From positions 26,567 through 90,566 of the forward strand of contig CANLMN010000020.1 in NCBI GenBank assembly GCA_947492105.1: a DNA stretch of 64,000 nt, read 5' to 3'. Origin of the DNA: an uncultured Aquimarina sp. (GTDB lineage Bacteria > Bacteroidota > Bacteroidia > Flavobacteriales > Flavobacteriaceae). Position numbers and translations under genes: made by a program. The number at the start of each line of letters is the position of its first letter. Within the stretch, counting starts at the first letter, position 1. This document shows positions 35,710 to 45,885 of the stretch, one piece after another. The notes under the pieces were generated by a model that saw only the letters and a program-made list of their open reading frames with translations, did not search any database and was not told the DNA's origin.

Positions 35710-36831
35710 ATGACTATTTTAGCAGCCCAAAAAAAATGGAGAATGAATAAATTGCTACCTCCTAGAATGGCAATAGTACTAGTATTTTTGATACATTGTA
35801 GCGTTATTTTTTCCCAACAAGGAAAAGAAATCCTCATTGAGGCTAATGACACACACAATGTGAACTTATTTTTTCCGGATGCGATATCAAAATTTATTTT
35901 AGGATCTCCTAATTTTAAATTTACCTTCGAACCGAACACGCAGATAGGGAGCATACAAAGTAAAAAAGGAAAAGATAGTAACCTAACAGTCATCACTGTT
36001 GATGGAAGCATCTATTCTTTTCTTTTGCATTACAAAGACCATATTAGTAACTATAATATTTTTATAGACAAGGCTCATAGTATTGGTTCCATGAAACCTA
36101 CGGTAGGCAAACCATCAACAGCTCCTATTACGGAACAAGCACCTAATCAACAAGTACAAAAAACACAAAACACCACTACCACAGCTCCCGTGACAACTAG
36201 TCCTCCTCCTCCTGCTAGCAACATGCCTCCTCCTGTTACGGTTCAAGAGACTAATTCGTTGCCTCCAAAAAATGATCCAGAGCCTATTGTTATGGGCACG
36301 CCAGAAAGCAACGAGGGTAATACCGATGTTGATCCAGAAGATATGTTTTTGCCACCTCCATCAGAAGAAGGTGGTGTTTCGGGACAACAAGATGATTTGT
36401 ATTTTGAGGATCGTGAAGAATACTATCGCATTTTTTGTGAAAATAATTTTATGCAACCTTCGTATATAAAACGTACATTTACTACTTCTAAAAGTGTTAT
36501 ATTACGGTTAAACAATATTTTGGGTGATAGAAATGAATTGTATTTTATTCTCCAAATAGAGAATGGATCAAAAAACACTTATGAAACAGATTTCTTGAAC
36601 TTTTTTACTCAAAAAAAATCTCCAAAGGATCAAGTTTTAATGGAGCCGGTATATAAATATAATTTGCAAGACAAAATAGAACCACAAGGAGTGAATGAAG
36701 TGGTTTATGTATTTAAAAGATTTAAAATAAAACCAAAAGAAAAAGTGGTCGTCGTACTTGATGAAAAAGAAGGAAAACGAACACTTGTTCTATCAATTTT
36801 TGACAAACAAGTAAACACGATAAAAATTTGA
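35710..36831 (+). CDS. TraN-like (DUF4138) protein outside a conjugative element
   Basis: 373 residues from ATG; the true start may be the ATG at 35743 or 35767, before the signal 'MAIVLVFLIHCSVIFSQ'. Residues 40-115 fit the N-terminus of Bacteroidetes conjugative-transposon TraN: 'VNLFFPDAISKFILGS', 'DSNLTVITVDGSIYSFLLHY'. A long Pro/Thr/Gln-rich linker (about 130-230) follows. The C-terminus again fits: 'ILRLNNILGDRNELYFILQIENGSKNTY', 'KRFKIKPKEKVVVVLDEKEGKRTL'. A TraO-like gene overlaps its stop. No other tra genes are near. The family is clear; the role here is not. Confidence 0.75.
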   Translation: MTILAAQKKWRMNKLLPPRMAIVLVFLIHCSVIFSQQGKEILIEANDTHNVNLFFPDAISKFILGSPNFKFTFEPNTQIGSIQSKKGKDSNLTVITVDGSIYSFLLHYKDHISNYNIFIDKAHSIGSMKPTVGKPSTAPITEQAPNQQVQKTQNTTTTAPVTTSPPPPASNMPPPVTVQETNSLPPKNDPEPIVMGTPESNEGNTDVDPEDMFLPPPSEEGGVSGQQDDLYFEDREEYYRIFCENNFMQPSYIKRTFTTSKSVILRLNNILGDRNELYFILQIENGSKNTYETDFLNFFTQKKSPKDQVLMEPVYKYNLQDKIEPQGVNEVVYVFKRFKIKPKEKVVVVLDEKEGKRTLVLSIFDKQVNTIKI

Positions 36832-37370
36832 GAAAATTAGACATTTTTTTTATTTTAGCATTAGTATTTGCACCTTTAATTAATTGCATAGCACAGAGTT
36901 ATGAGCACACTATCACGGGGAGCGGAGGTCTTTTTGGTCAAGGATACGGAGGAGAATTTTCCGTAAACTATAACCTGAGTGAGGTTAGTTTTATTCAGGG
37001 AGCGCTATTTGTATCTATTGACACGTATAAAGAAGCTATTGACATCCCCTATTCCAATTATAACGCTGTATTATCGTATTTTACGACACTCTGGAGTACA
37101 CCACGTAGGTTTTATGTACTTAGCGGCGGATTAGGTCCTGTAGTAGGTTATGAATCTATTAATAATGGGCAACAGGATATAGATGATGTTGTTTCTATTG
37201 AAGGTGGAGAAAGCAAGGTGCTTTTTGGAGCAGCTGGATCTTTAGAGTTTGATATGTTAGTAAGTGAGCAGTATTCGTTGATTTTTAGAACTACTCAATT
37301 TTATCATATTAATAGTAAAATTGGAAATCTAACAAATTTCTCTGGTGTAGGCATTCGATACTACTTCTAG
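36828..37370 (+). CDS. TraO-like outer-membrane protein
   Basis: 180 residues. The start is a TTG that overlaps the TraN-like stop (TTGA), so the two are translationally coupled. Signal peptide 'IFFILALVFAPLINCIAQ'. The motif 'GGLGPVVGYESINNGQQ' is the family mark of conjugal transfer TraO, with a beta-rich barrel-like pattern around it. In conjugative transposons TraN and TraO are envelope parts of the transfer channel. Dispersed repeat 1 follows 171 bases after the stop. Confidence 0.7.
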   Translation: MRKLDIFFILALVFAPLINCIAQSYEHTITGSGGLFGQGYGGEFSVNYNLSEVSFIQGALFVSIDTYKEAIDIPYSNYNAVLSYFTTLWSTPRRFYVLSGGLGPVVGYESINNGQQDIDDVVSIEGGESKVLFGAAGSLEFDMLVSEQYSLIFRTTQFYHINSKIGNLTNFSGVGIRYYF

Positions 37371-37540
37371 AAAGTACATATTTTTCCTAGTTTATAAAAA
37401 AGAATAAATCATTCAAAAACGGAATACTATAGATTCAAAGCTACTCTAAAAATTCATCTTAACTCTTAACTGCATTATCAATATGGATATATGATATATC
37501 TCTATATTGCATGAACAGCTAAAACTTTTTAATTGTAATA

Positions 37541-37620
37541 CCAATTTGGATATATAAATTCATAGTAATGGCACCGTCATTTTTTTAGGTAAAAAACACC
37601 GTGATGCTATTACACACAGC
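37541..37620 (+). repeat. Dispersed intergenic repeat 1, copy c
   Basis: 'ccaatttggatatataaatt', then 'aaaaaacaccgtgatgctat'. Between the TraO-like gene and the terminator at 37656. Confidence 0.7.
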
Positions 37621-37655
37621 CCTGCTTTGGAATATAGAAACAAGGCATGTAGATA

Positions 37656-37697
37656 AAAAACAAATGAGGCTGGTATTTTACAGCCTCATTTGTTTTT
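37656..37697. terminator. Bidirectional terminator
   Basis: Perfect 16-bp stem (37656-37671 with 37682-37697), loop 10. T-runs on both strands. It separates convergent genes. Confidence 0.85.
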
Positions 37698-37744
37698 GAT
37701 AACACATATTTTCTATAGCTACCAAAAGATAAAAATACTTTTGC

Positions 37745-39607
37745 CTACGCTTCTTTCTTTTTTGTAGTAATGTATGCTTCAACTAATTCCTCGAGAATAT
37801 TCAAAGGTACCGCACCGTTTGTTAATATGACATCATGAAATTCTCTAATATCAAACTTTTCTCCTAGAGCAGTTTTTGTCTTTTTCCTAAGCTCAAGAAT
37901 CTTCAGCATTCCCACTTTGTATGCTGTCGCTTGACTAGGCATTACAATATGGCGTTCTACCATTTTGATTGCATCACGCTCTGAGTTTGGAGTATTATTT
38001 TTGTAATAAGCTATCCCCTCTTCTCTAGTCCATTTTTTTGCATGAATCCCTGTATCGACCACTAATCTACAAGCACGCCACAACTCCATTGCTAATCGAC
38101 CAAAATCGGAGTATGGATCACTGTACAATCCAATTTCTTTGGGTACAAGTTCATTGTATAACCCCCACCCTTCTATATAAGCTGTGTACCCTCCATACTT
38201 TCTGAACTTCGGTACATTTTCTAATTCTTGGGCAATTGATATCTGCATATGATGACCTGGTAACCCCTCATGATATGCTAGTGCTTCCATTTGATATTTG
38301 GGCATTGACCCCATATCATACAGGTTAGCATAATAATATCCTGGACGAGAACCATCCGGAGTTCCTCGGTTATAGAAGGCTTTACCTGCACTTTTTTCTC
38401 TAAAAGGTTCTACAGCCTTGACGACCAAGTCGGCCTTTGGTTTTGATATAAATAATTGATCAAGTTTGGTTTTCATGGTATCAATTAATGCTGTAGCCTT
38501 TGCCAGATAGGCTGCTTTTCCCTCTTTGGTATTAGGATAGTAGAATTGCTCATCTGTACGCATAAACTCAAAGAATTCTTGTAGTGATCCTTCAAATTTC
38601 ACTTTTTTCATTATAGATTCCATCTCTTCATGAATTCTAGTCACTTCATCTAATCCTATTTTATGAATCTCTTCTGCTGTCAAATTAGTTGTTGTAGTTC
38701 TCTGAAGCGCATGAGCGTAAAAATCTTTACCCTTAGGAAATTTCCAAACCCCATCATCTGAGGTGGCTCTCTTTTGTTGATCCTCTACCATAGTGATCAA
38801 GGCTTCGTAAGCCGGTTTTACACTCTTTATCAAAGCTTCTGTTGCCTGATTAATTAGCGTTGTTTTTTCTGTATCAGATACCTCTAAGGCAGTAACTTTC
38901 TTTTTAAAATCTGCTAGTAATGTACTTTCTTCTTTGGCCTCTGCTTCAAAAGGTTTTCCTTTAATAATATTACGACTGTCATCTAATACCATGACATACA
39001 CAAATTTTGGAGGTAGAATTCCATTTTTCTCTCTAATTTTTAGATTTTCTATCAGTTGTTCAAAAAGTGGTTGTAACCCCTTCAGCCTAGAAATATAAGC
39101 TTCTGCATCACTCTTTGTTGCTATACGATGCATATTAATCAAAAAAGCAGGCTTTCCAGACTGTATTCCATGCATTTGATTCACTGGGTAATTGTACAAA
39201 CGATATTCATAATCTTTAATCGCATTTTTGTGATCTTGTACAGCTATTGTATAACTCAAAAGACTATTAGTGTCCAGGTAGTTAGTGTCTACAGAATCTT
39301 TTAAATATTTTAATCTTTTTTTGGTAAGCGCTAATTGTTCTGTTTGCTTTTTTCCGGATATATCATTCCATTTCCCATAATCAGCAGTTTTAATACCGAG
39401 ATAAGTTTGTCTTTCAGGATAATTATTTAATTCTTCTTGAAATTTTTCTTCAAACCAAGTATTCAAACGTTCAGAAGCCTGGGCAATTAAAATCTCATTT
39501 GATATCCCTGTTTCGGCAGGTTCTTTTAGAGTTTTTTTGCAACCCAATATGGTAGTTACAAAAACAACTGCACTATACCATAGTACTCGTTTTAGCTTTT
39601 TGATCAT
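37745..39607 (-). CDS. DUF885 family lipoprotein, putative metallopeptidase-like
   Basis: 620 residues from ATG. Lipoprotein signal: 'VVFVTTILGCKK', Cys 23. The family motif 'EALAYHEGLPGHHMQ' (about residue 446) provides H-E-x5-H, a probable metal site, and 'TRDRPDG'-type 'RGTPDGSRPGYYYANL' lies just before it. DUF885 proteins resemble M32-like metallopeptidases, and some are annotated as such without proof. Anchored in the envelope, single gene. Confidence 0.85.
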   Translation of the reverse strand: MIKKLKRVLWYSAVVFVTTILGCKKTLKEPAETGISNEILIAQASERLNTWFEEKFQEELNNYPERQTYLGIKTADYGKWNDISGKKQTEQLALTKKRLKYLKDSVDTNYLDTNSLLSYTIAVQDHKNAIKDYEYRLYNYPVNQMHGIQSGKPAFLINMHRIATKSDAEAYISRLKGLQPLFEQLIENLKIREKNGILPPKFVYVMVLDDSRNIIKGKPFEAEAKEESTLLADFKKKVTALEVSDTEKTTLINQATEALIKSVKPAYEALITMVEDQQKRATSDDGVWKFPKGKDFYAHALQRTTTTNLTAEEIHKIGLDEVTRIHEEMESIMKKVKFEGSLQEFFEFMRTDEQFYYPNTKEGKAAYLAKATALIDTMKTKLDQLFISKPKADLVVKAVEPFREKSAGKAFYNRGTPDGSRPGYYYANLYDMGSMPKYQMEALAYHEGLPGHHMQISIAQELENVPKFRKYGGYTAYIEGWGLYNELVPKEIGLYSDPYSDFGRLAMELWRACRLVVDTGIHAKKWTREEGIAYYKNNTPNSERDAIKMVERHIVMPSQATAYKVGMLKILELRKKTKTALGEKFDIREFHDVILTNGAVPLNILEELVEAYITTKKKEA

Positions 39608-40036
39608 GTTGTTTTTTATTTAAAAAAAAGAAAGTAATAACAGTGTTATATGAATAGAAAATGTGGCACAAAAAATGCGGTCATATCCCTAGTTTATGGA
39701 ATACATAAAAATATTCTATTTTTTTATATTCTAGATCAATGTTATTGTAAATTTCTAAATTTTAAATCTTTTTTAACTATGAATCATCGCATTTTACCAA
39801 ATTATCCAGCTATTTCGCTCAGTTTTTCTTGTATCCGGTTTTAGACAAAATCAATAAAATACTTTAAAAAGTACTAAACACAAAACTTGGGAGTCTCCAA
39901 AAAAAGATCATGAATACTTGATCTCTGAGTCAAAAATTTTCACAATAGCGAAAACAACACTTCTAAATTTACATAGAATTTATATCATACACGATCTTCA
40001 AATATTAGCTGATACTAAAAACCCTTCCGTTATATT
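39608..40036. other. Divergent intergenic region, no gene seen
   Basis: Very AT-rich, with a chance frame at 39650-39844 that lacks any protein-like features. It must hold promoters for the DUF885 gene (minus) and the plug-domain protein (plus). Confidence 0.4.
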
Positions 40037-42574
40037 ATGTCAATAAAAAAAATCCTTTTCATTACGACTTGTATTGTCGCTCTGTATGCTTTTCAAAAGC
40101 CACTAATTGTAGATCCTTTTGAAAAAATATTTTTGCGATTAGAAAAATATAGAAAACACAATACTCCAGAAAAAGTATATGTACATACAGACAAACCCTA
40201 TTATACCAATGGAGAAACGATTTGGTTTAATAATTATTTGGTTGATGGCATCACACACACCAAATCCGAAAAGAGTAAGGTAATTTATACCGAGCTCATT
40301 GATCCTAATGACAGTATTATTTCTAGAAAACAACTGTACACCAAAACATTAAGTATCAATGGGGATTTTGAAATACCTAAAGACGCACAAGAAGGAACTT
40401 ATTTAATTCGCTCTTATACCAATTATATGAGAAATTCTTCAGAATCTGCTTTTTTTCAGAAAGAAATTCAAGTTTGGAATCAAACGATCAGTAATGCTGA
40501 AATTGCAACAGTACAAACTGAAGAGCTAATCAGTAAAGACTCTATTGTTCCAAGGGCAGTAACAACTTCATTTGATCAAGAGAAGCCAAAATTAAAATTT
40601 TATCCAGAAGGTGGCTATTTGGTTACAGGGATACCTAGTGTTATGGGAGTAAAAATCACCGATCCCCTGGGTAATGGTATAGAATTACAAGGAACTATAA
40701 AGGATCAAAACGGCATTAATGTTTCATTTTTTAGAACCTATCGTTTTGGTCTAGGTAGTGCGTTGTTCAAACCAGAAATAGGAAAAAAATATTATGCAAG
40801 TGTTATAGTACATGGTGTGGAAGAGAAATACCCGCTCCCCCAACCTCTTTTAAGTGGTTACGTACTTAATATAAACAGTACAGAAAAGGATATTGTTATT
40901 AAAGTAAGTACTAATCGCTCTAACGGACTTAATAACATACTCTTACTTGGACACCTGAGAGGGGTTCCTTTTCTAAAACACACTTCGACAGGATTGGATA
41001 GTAATGAGGAAACCTATACTGTCAAATTGTCCAAGAAATCAATAATTGGTAGTGGAGTCGCACAATTTACACTTTTTACTCCTGTTGGTGATCCTGTTTG
41101 CGAGCGGCTTATTTTTATAGATAATGAAGAACTAGCTCCAATAGCAAAAATTACAACCGATAAAGAGCGTTATGGCACTAGAGAACCTGCAATGATTTCT
41201 TTTGCTGTTAAAGATATAGGAGGAACATTTTTGGAGGGAGAATTTTCATTAAGTATTACCGAAAAAAACAATGTAATTCATGATCCTGAATCTGCAAGTA
41301 TAAAAAGTTGGCTTTTGCTTGATTCTGATCTAAAAGGAACGATCCAAAATCCAGGATCATTCTTTGTAGATACTCCCAAGAAAAACAATGACTATTTGCT
41401 TGATGCCTTAATGCTCACACATGGTTGGCGTCGTTTTGTTTGGAAAGATTTGTTAAAAGATAAAGTCGAAAAAGAGCCTAATTTTATTACAGAAAAAGGG
41501 ATCATGATACGTGGTAGAACTACAGTTCTCAACAAGCCATATCAGCCAAAATTCAGTAGTACTTCTATCAATTTTTTTAGTGATTCTATGTACGAAGAAA
41601 AAAAATACACAGACAAAAACGGACGATTTAGCTTTGGTCCATATGTTTTGATTGATAGCGTCAAAACTATCGTACAAGCTATTGATCCATCTAGCAAAAA
41701 TGAATCTAAAAGCAGGCAACTCTCTATACATATTGATCCACCGATCCCCAGTCCATTAGTAGAACGGTCGTACAAACGCCCTTTGAGTGAGAAAACCATT
41801 TCTTTTGGAAAGAGATATTTGGCAATGGCTCGACGCAAAAAAATTATTGACTACCAATACGATCCAGAATCGACAATCTTGGAAGAAGTAGTACTTCTGG
41901 GCAAGACCAAAACAAAAACAGAATTAATCAATGAAGAAATAGAAGCTTTGACTAATTATAGTGAACCACAAACACGACTTTTTGTGGATTCTATAGCTGG
42001 TGGTAGTGCTTCTACTATTCTTGACTTAATAAGTAGAGCTCCCAGAGTGCAAGTTATTGAAGACAATCCGAATCCTCAGATTATTATTGGTGCTGGTGGA
42101 TTTGCACAAGCACCACAACCTCTTATTTTATTAGATGGATTTCAGGTTGCTATAGAACAAATCACTGCTATGAGTGCTTCAGATGTTTCTTTTATAGATG
42201 TTTTGGGAAGCAGTGAGGCATCAACTTTGGGACCTAATACCGCAGGTGGTGCTATTGCAATCTATACACATCGTGGATTTAGTTTCTCTGAGAATCAAAG
42301 TCGTTCTCCGGGTATCACTAATTTTGTAAGCCCTGGATTTTATAAAGCACGTGAATTTTTTGCTCCTGAGTATTATAAAGAAAATTCTGAGTATCAAAAA
42401 CCTGATTTCAGAACGACACTCTACTGGGATCCTCATGTTGTTTGCACTACAGATTCTAATGCATTAGTAAATTTCTATACCGATGATACGGCAGGTGAAT
42501 ACCTGATACATGTCGAAGGAATTACAAAAACAGGTGTTCCTATCAAGGTTACACAAAGTTTTGTAGTGGAGTAA
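40037..42574 (+). CDS. Secreted MG2-like protein with C-terminal TonB-plug-like domain
   Basis: 845 residues from ATG; short signal 'ILFITTCIVALYAFQ'. Residues 47-140 are MG2/alpha-2-macroglobulin-like ('VYVHTDKPYYTNGETIWFNN'). Several beta-sandwich domains follow. Residues ~615-740 look like the plug of a TonB-dependent receptor: 'EEVVLLGKTK', 'TILDLISRAPRVQV', 'PLILLDGFQV', 'ISVEVL'-type 'FIDVLGSSEASTLGPNTAGGAIAIYT'. No barrel follows; it ends with another beta-domain. Such barrel-less plug proteins are frequent in Flavobacteria and may work with an outer-membrane partner. Function unknown. Confidence 0.8.
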   Translation: MSIKKILFITTCIVALYAFQKPLIVDPFEKIFLRLEKYRKHNTPEKVYVHTDKPYYTNGETIWFNNYLVDGITHTKSEKSKVIYTELIDPNDSIISRKQLYTKTLSINGDFEIPKDAQEGTYLIRSYTNYMRNSSESAFFQKEIQVWNQTISNAEIATVQTEELISKDSIVPRAVTTSFDQEKPKLKFYPEGGYLVTGIPSVMGVKITDPLGNGIELQGTIKDQNGINVSFFRTYRFGLGSALFKPEIGKKYYASVIVHGVEEKYPLPQPLLSGYVLNINSTEKDIVIKVSTNRSNGLNNILLLGHLRGVPFLKHTSTGLDSNEETYTVKLSKKSIIGSGVAQFTLFTPVGDPVCERLIFIDNEELAPIAKITTDKERYGTREPAMISFAVKDIGGTFLEGEFSLSITEKNNVIHDPESASIKSWLLLDSDLKGTIQNPGSFFVDTPKKNNDYLLDALMLTHGWRRFVWKDLLKDKVEKEPNFITEKGIMIRGRTTVLNKPYQPKFSSTSINFFSDSMYEEKKYTDKNGRFSFGPYVLIDSVKTIVQAIDPSSKNESKSRQLSIHIDPPIPSPLVERSYKRPLSEKTISFGKRYLAMARRKKIIDYQYDPESTILEEVVLLGKTKTKTELINEEIEALTNYSEPQTRLFVDSIAGGSASTILDLISRAPRVQVIEDNPNPQIIIGAGGFAQAPQPLILLDGFQVAIEQITAMSASDVSFIDVLGSSEASTLGPNTAGGAIAIYTHRGFSFSENQSRSPGITNFVSPGFYKAREFFAPEYYKENSEYQKPDFRTTLYWDPHVVCTTDSNALVNFYTDDTAGEYLIHVEGITKTGVPIKVTQSFVVE

Positions 42575-42583
42575 GTTTTATTT

Positions 42584-42663
42584 TCAATTTTGGCACATAA
42601 ACTCGTATTAAATGACACTGTTATTTTTTTATGTAAAAACACCCTGATGCTATTCCTAGCCTT
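42584..42663 (+). repeat. Dispersed intergenic repeat 1, copy d
   Basis: Begins 10 bases after the stop of the plug-domain protein; contains 'tttatgtaaaaacaccctga'. It runs directly into repeat 2. Confidence 0.7.
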
Positions 42664-42735
42664 AACTACGATTTAATTTTTTAGCGAAAAAATAGCAGAA
42701 AAGGAACTGAATTATTAGCCTATAATCATTTTTTA
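42661..42735 (+). repeat. Dispersed intergenic repeat 2, copy d
   Basis: 'tttaattttttagcgaaaaa', then 'ggaactgaattattagccta'. The best plus-strand copy. It shows that repeats 1 and 2 can form one ~150-bp unit. Confidence 0.65.
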
Positions 42736-42753
42736 ATGGTATAATACATAAAA

Positions 42754-42787
42754 CGGGGTCTCCATAAATGGATGACCCCGCTTTTTA
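42754..42787. terminator. Terminator
   Basis: CGGGGTC (42754-42760) with GACCCCG (42774-42780), then CTTTTT. Between convergent genes. Confidence 0.8.
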
Positions 42788-42950
42788 TACCTCTTTTTAA
42801 CCACAAAAAAAGATACATGAACATATCAGTTAAACTGACATTTCACATCATTAAGCCTATATTGCATGAAGTAGAATCTCATTAAATAATAGAAATACTA
42901 CAACTAAAACATACAGATCTAATAATTTTCAATCTACTACTCCGAGTAGC

Positions 42951-43843
42951 TTATAATTTTCTTTTATCAACACGTACATAATCTACGTACATATATGTTT
43001 TTGAAAACAATTTTATTTTCGAATTATCAAAAATCCCCGTATCCGAACCTACGTTTAAGTTTAACATAATAGTATGCGGGCTAAATTTTTCTAGACGTAA
43101 ATCACTATCAATTTTATTCGTATAACTAGCAACCTTCTTTTGATCAACAAAAATGCTAAGAACTATTCTACCTCTTCTATTGGTCCAATACAATTCATAT
43201 TTATGCCAGCCTTCGCTATTTTTGTATTTTCTTTCTGCATTGGTCTCTAATAGATTTTTTCCAGTCTTTGTTCCAAAGAATAAATTACTAGCAAAACGTG
43301 TCGAATCTCCAAAGGAATACCCCTCCATTATATCTATTTCTCCACCTGTAGGCCATCCTTCTTCTTGTACTGTCCAAAATGCAGGCCATGCACCGTACGT
43401 TTGTCCAAATTTCTTATATCCCCTTTTGTTTTTTGCCACAAATTTAATCAACGCAGATACTCGATATTCTTCATTCTTTTTGGGCTTAAAAGAATATTTA
43501 GATTTTACATGACCAGATCGATACCTATTTTTGTATTTATATGCTGATAATTCTAGACAAGATCTACCCTCAAAGGTTTGGATCTTAGGATTACCCGACA
43601 CATACTCACACTGATTAGAGTTGTAGTCTCTTCTATTTGTTTTTTCCCATTTTTTTGTACTTACCGTTTTACTAAATTCATCCGAAAATTGTCTTTCCCA
43701 TGGACCTACTTTCTGTGACAAAGTAGTTGTCTCCAATGTTGGGTCAGAATTTACAATTTCATGTACTTGCGTTTTTTCTTTTTCACAAGAAACAGTAAAA
43801 GTTACTAATCCGGTAAAAAAAAAAGTTTAGTGTAATTGATCAT
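42951..43843 (-). pseudogene. GH16 glycosidase lipoprotein with a homopolymer frameshift
   Basis: The enzyme frame is open for 42951-43736 and beyond. It has the GH16 catalytic motif 'GGEIDIMEG' (E-x-D-x-x-E) and 'WPAFWTVQEEGWPT', the fold of agar-, carrageenan- or laminarin-cutting enzymes; the target is not fixed by sequence. The natural ATG lies at 43843 and encodes the first part of a lipoprotein signal ('MINYTKLFFF'); the rest, 'TGLVTFTVSCEKEK', is in the enzyme frame. The two parts are joined only if the run of T (plus-strand A, 43815-43824) has 11 bases; here it has 10. Either the gene is switched off, phase-variable, or the read is wrong by one base. Confidence 0.8.
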
Positions 43844-44589
43844 TTTTAAATTGGTTTTTAATTTGGTGGAAAATTAATTTAATTTTTAATTAAAAAAGGT
43901 TTTTAGATTCTTAAATAAAACCCAAAAATATGAGTATCCATGGTATGTAGCTAGTTATCACGGTATTAATTTGATCAAAAAAGGCAAATCAAAAAGTAGT
44001 GTATTCCCCGACTTTTGGTTTGGTTTAGCAATAGCCAAATTTTACCCTATAATTGTATGTTATTATGTAGAAATAGTTCAAAGTTTTTCCTTCATATAAT
44101 AATCAGACCTATGTCTTAGTACTGAAGTCATTTTAACTTTTTTCTTTTCTCTAATGAAGGGATAAAATTCACCTCTATTTCGCTACTTTTCTCATTCTAT
44201 GCGCTACTATAAATTTCAAAAAGAAGCCTTATCTGATTACATTTTGTCTTATTTTCGGTTGATAATGAAAAATTAGGATGAGTTTACCTATAAAGTAATT
44301 ACAGACTATTAATTCGGTTCTTTTACTTTTGGGGTTCATTATTGCAATGCTATTATGCTACGCCTGCATTTGGAGAATATTAATTTTAACATTTTTAGCC
44401 CTCATTACAAAGTTTCAGTCCCCAAAACAGGTTCAGTTTACCTCATAGTATCAATTTCGTAATCGCAGTTTAGCCCCTGAGCATTAAACTTGACTTAGAT
44501 CAGATAATATTCCCAAAAATCTCTAAATTAACCAGCTGTTTTTGCAAACAAATAGTACTTTTACCTAACTTAATAACATCATTTTTTAT
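43844..44589. other. Intergenic region with a repeat 2 copy
   Basis: About 750 bp without a gene. Contains a minus-strand copy of repeat 2 (about 44255-44335) and, at 44345-44372, text that weakly echoes repeat 1 ('gcaatgctattatgctacgc'). Promoters for the GH16 gene and uridine kinase must lie at its ends. Confidence 0.5.
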
Positions 44590-45216
44590 ATGCTAATCAT
44601 TGGAATTACTGGAGGTACGGGAAGTGGTAAAACTTCTATTGCTCAAAAAATAGTACTTGATTTATGTGAGAAAGATACATGCTTGATTTCTCAAGATTCT
44701 TATTATAAGGATACTTCTGCCCTAACCATGGAGGAGCGTATTGCTATTAATTTTGATCATCCAGATTCTATTGATTTTGAATTGTTGTATACACAACTAG
44801 AAAGTCTTAAAAAAGGAATGACCATTGAGCAGCCTGTCTATTCTTTTGTTGCCCATAACCGTACAGAAGAAAAAATAATAGTTACTCCAAAAAAAGTTCT
44901 GCTATTAGAAGGAATCCTGATTCTAAGTGACCCCAAAGTACGAGAACTCTTGGATATCAAGATATTTATCGATACTGATACGGATGAACGGCTCATCCGA
45001 AGACTCAAACGTGATATTCAGGAACGTGGCCGTGACACTAACGAAGTCTTGGATAGATATTTGACAACACTCAAACCAATGCACCAACAATTCATAGAGC
45101 CTACCAAAGTCCATGCTGATCTCATAATCCCTAATAACAACTATAATGAGGTAGCCGTAACCATAATAAAGGATATGATCAAAAAAAGACTCCTAAGCAC
45201 AGGTAAAAAAGGATGA
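44590..45216 (+). CDS. udk: Uridine kinase
   Basis: 208 residues from ATG, normal family length. Phosphorylates uridine and cytidine in pyrimidine salvage. P-loop 'GGTGSGKT' (residues 8-15), 'ISQDSYYKD' for base recognition, 'FDHPDSIDFELL', 'LLLEGILIL' and the lid 'RLIRRLKRDIQERGRD'. The stop overlaps the start of the acetyltransferase gene (ATGA). Confidence 0.93.
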   Translation: MLIIGITGGTGSGKTSIAQKIVLDLCEKDTCLISQDSYYKDTSALTMEERIAINFDHPDSIDFELLYTQLESLKKGMTIEQPVYSFVAHNRTEEKIIVTPKKVLLLEGILILSDPKVRELLDIKIFIDTDTDERLIRRLKRDIQERGRDTNEVLDRYLTTLKPMHQQFIEPTKVHADLIIPNNNYNEVAVTIIKDMIKKRLLSTGKKG

Positions 45217-45860
45217 GAAAACTTGTGAACATTACGGATTGGAATCGTAAAGCTATTTTTGAGCATTTTATTAATTTGGACGAGCCCTTTTTTGGTGTTA
45301 CGGTACATATAGATTGTACGATTGCTTATGAATATTGCAAAGCAAACGGCTTGTCTTTTTTTATGCATTACCTACACAAAGCTACTATTGCCGCTAATGA
45401 GTTAACTCCATTTGGATATAGAATTATTGATAATAAGGTTTATACGTATGATATAGTTCATGCCTCTGCAACGATTAGTCGTTTGGATAATACCTTTGGA
45501 TTTGCGCATTTTCCATATTACGCAGACTTTGAAACGTTCCGAAAAGAGGCAGAAAAAGAGATGGAACGAATACAACATAATCAGGATCTTATGCCAGAAA
45601 CTATTGCAGAGAATATTATGCATTTTTCTGCACTTCCTTGGCTCGATTTTACATCCTTATCACATGCAAGGAATTACAAAACCCCAGATAGCTGTCCCAA
45701 AGTAAGTTTTGGAAAAGTAACTACGATAAATAATAAGAAAAACATGCCTGTTGCGATACATGTACATCATGCACTAATGGATGGGTATCATATAGGACAG
45801 TATGTAGCATTATTCCAAAAGTTAATGAACCAAGTTCATGTGCTCAAACCTCTAGAGTAG
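45213..45860 (+). CDS. Chloramphenicol acetyltransferase-like protein
   Basis: 215 residues; ATG overlaps the uridine kinase stop by 4 bases. CAT fold: 'PFFGVTVHIDCTIAYEYCKANGLSFFMHYLHK', 'FGYRIIDNKVYTYD', 'LPWLDFTSLSHARN' and the catalytic 'HHALMDGYHIGQY' (His about 186). Type A CAT enzymes acetylate chloramphenicol with acetyl-CoA. Chromosomal flavobacterial homologues often have unknown acceptors, so resistance should not be assumed. Confidence 0.85.
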   Translation: MRKLVNITDWNRKAIFEHFINLDEPFFGVTVHIDCTIAYEYCKANGLSFFMHYLHKATIAANELTPFGYRIIDNKVYTYDIVHASATISRLDNTFGFAHFPYYADFETFRKEAEKEMERIQHNQDLMPETIAENIMHFSALPWLDFTSLSHARNYKTPDSCPKVSFGKVTTINNKKNMPVAIHVHHALMDGYHIGQYVALFQKLMNQVHVLKPLE

Positions 45861-45885
45861 ATTTTTTAAAGAAAGCATATTTAGC

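Noticed and set aside
45213-45860. Calling the CAT-like gene an acquired antibiotic-resistance gene
   Set aside because: It is coupled to uridine kinase in what looks like native chromosome and has no mobile context; the fold alone does not show resistance.
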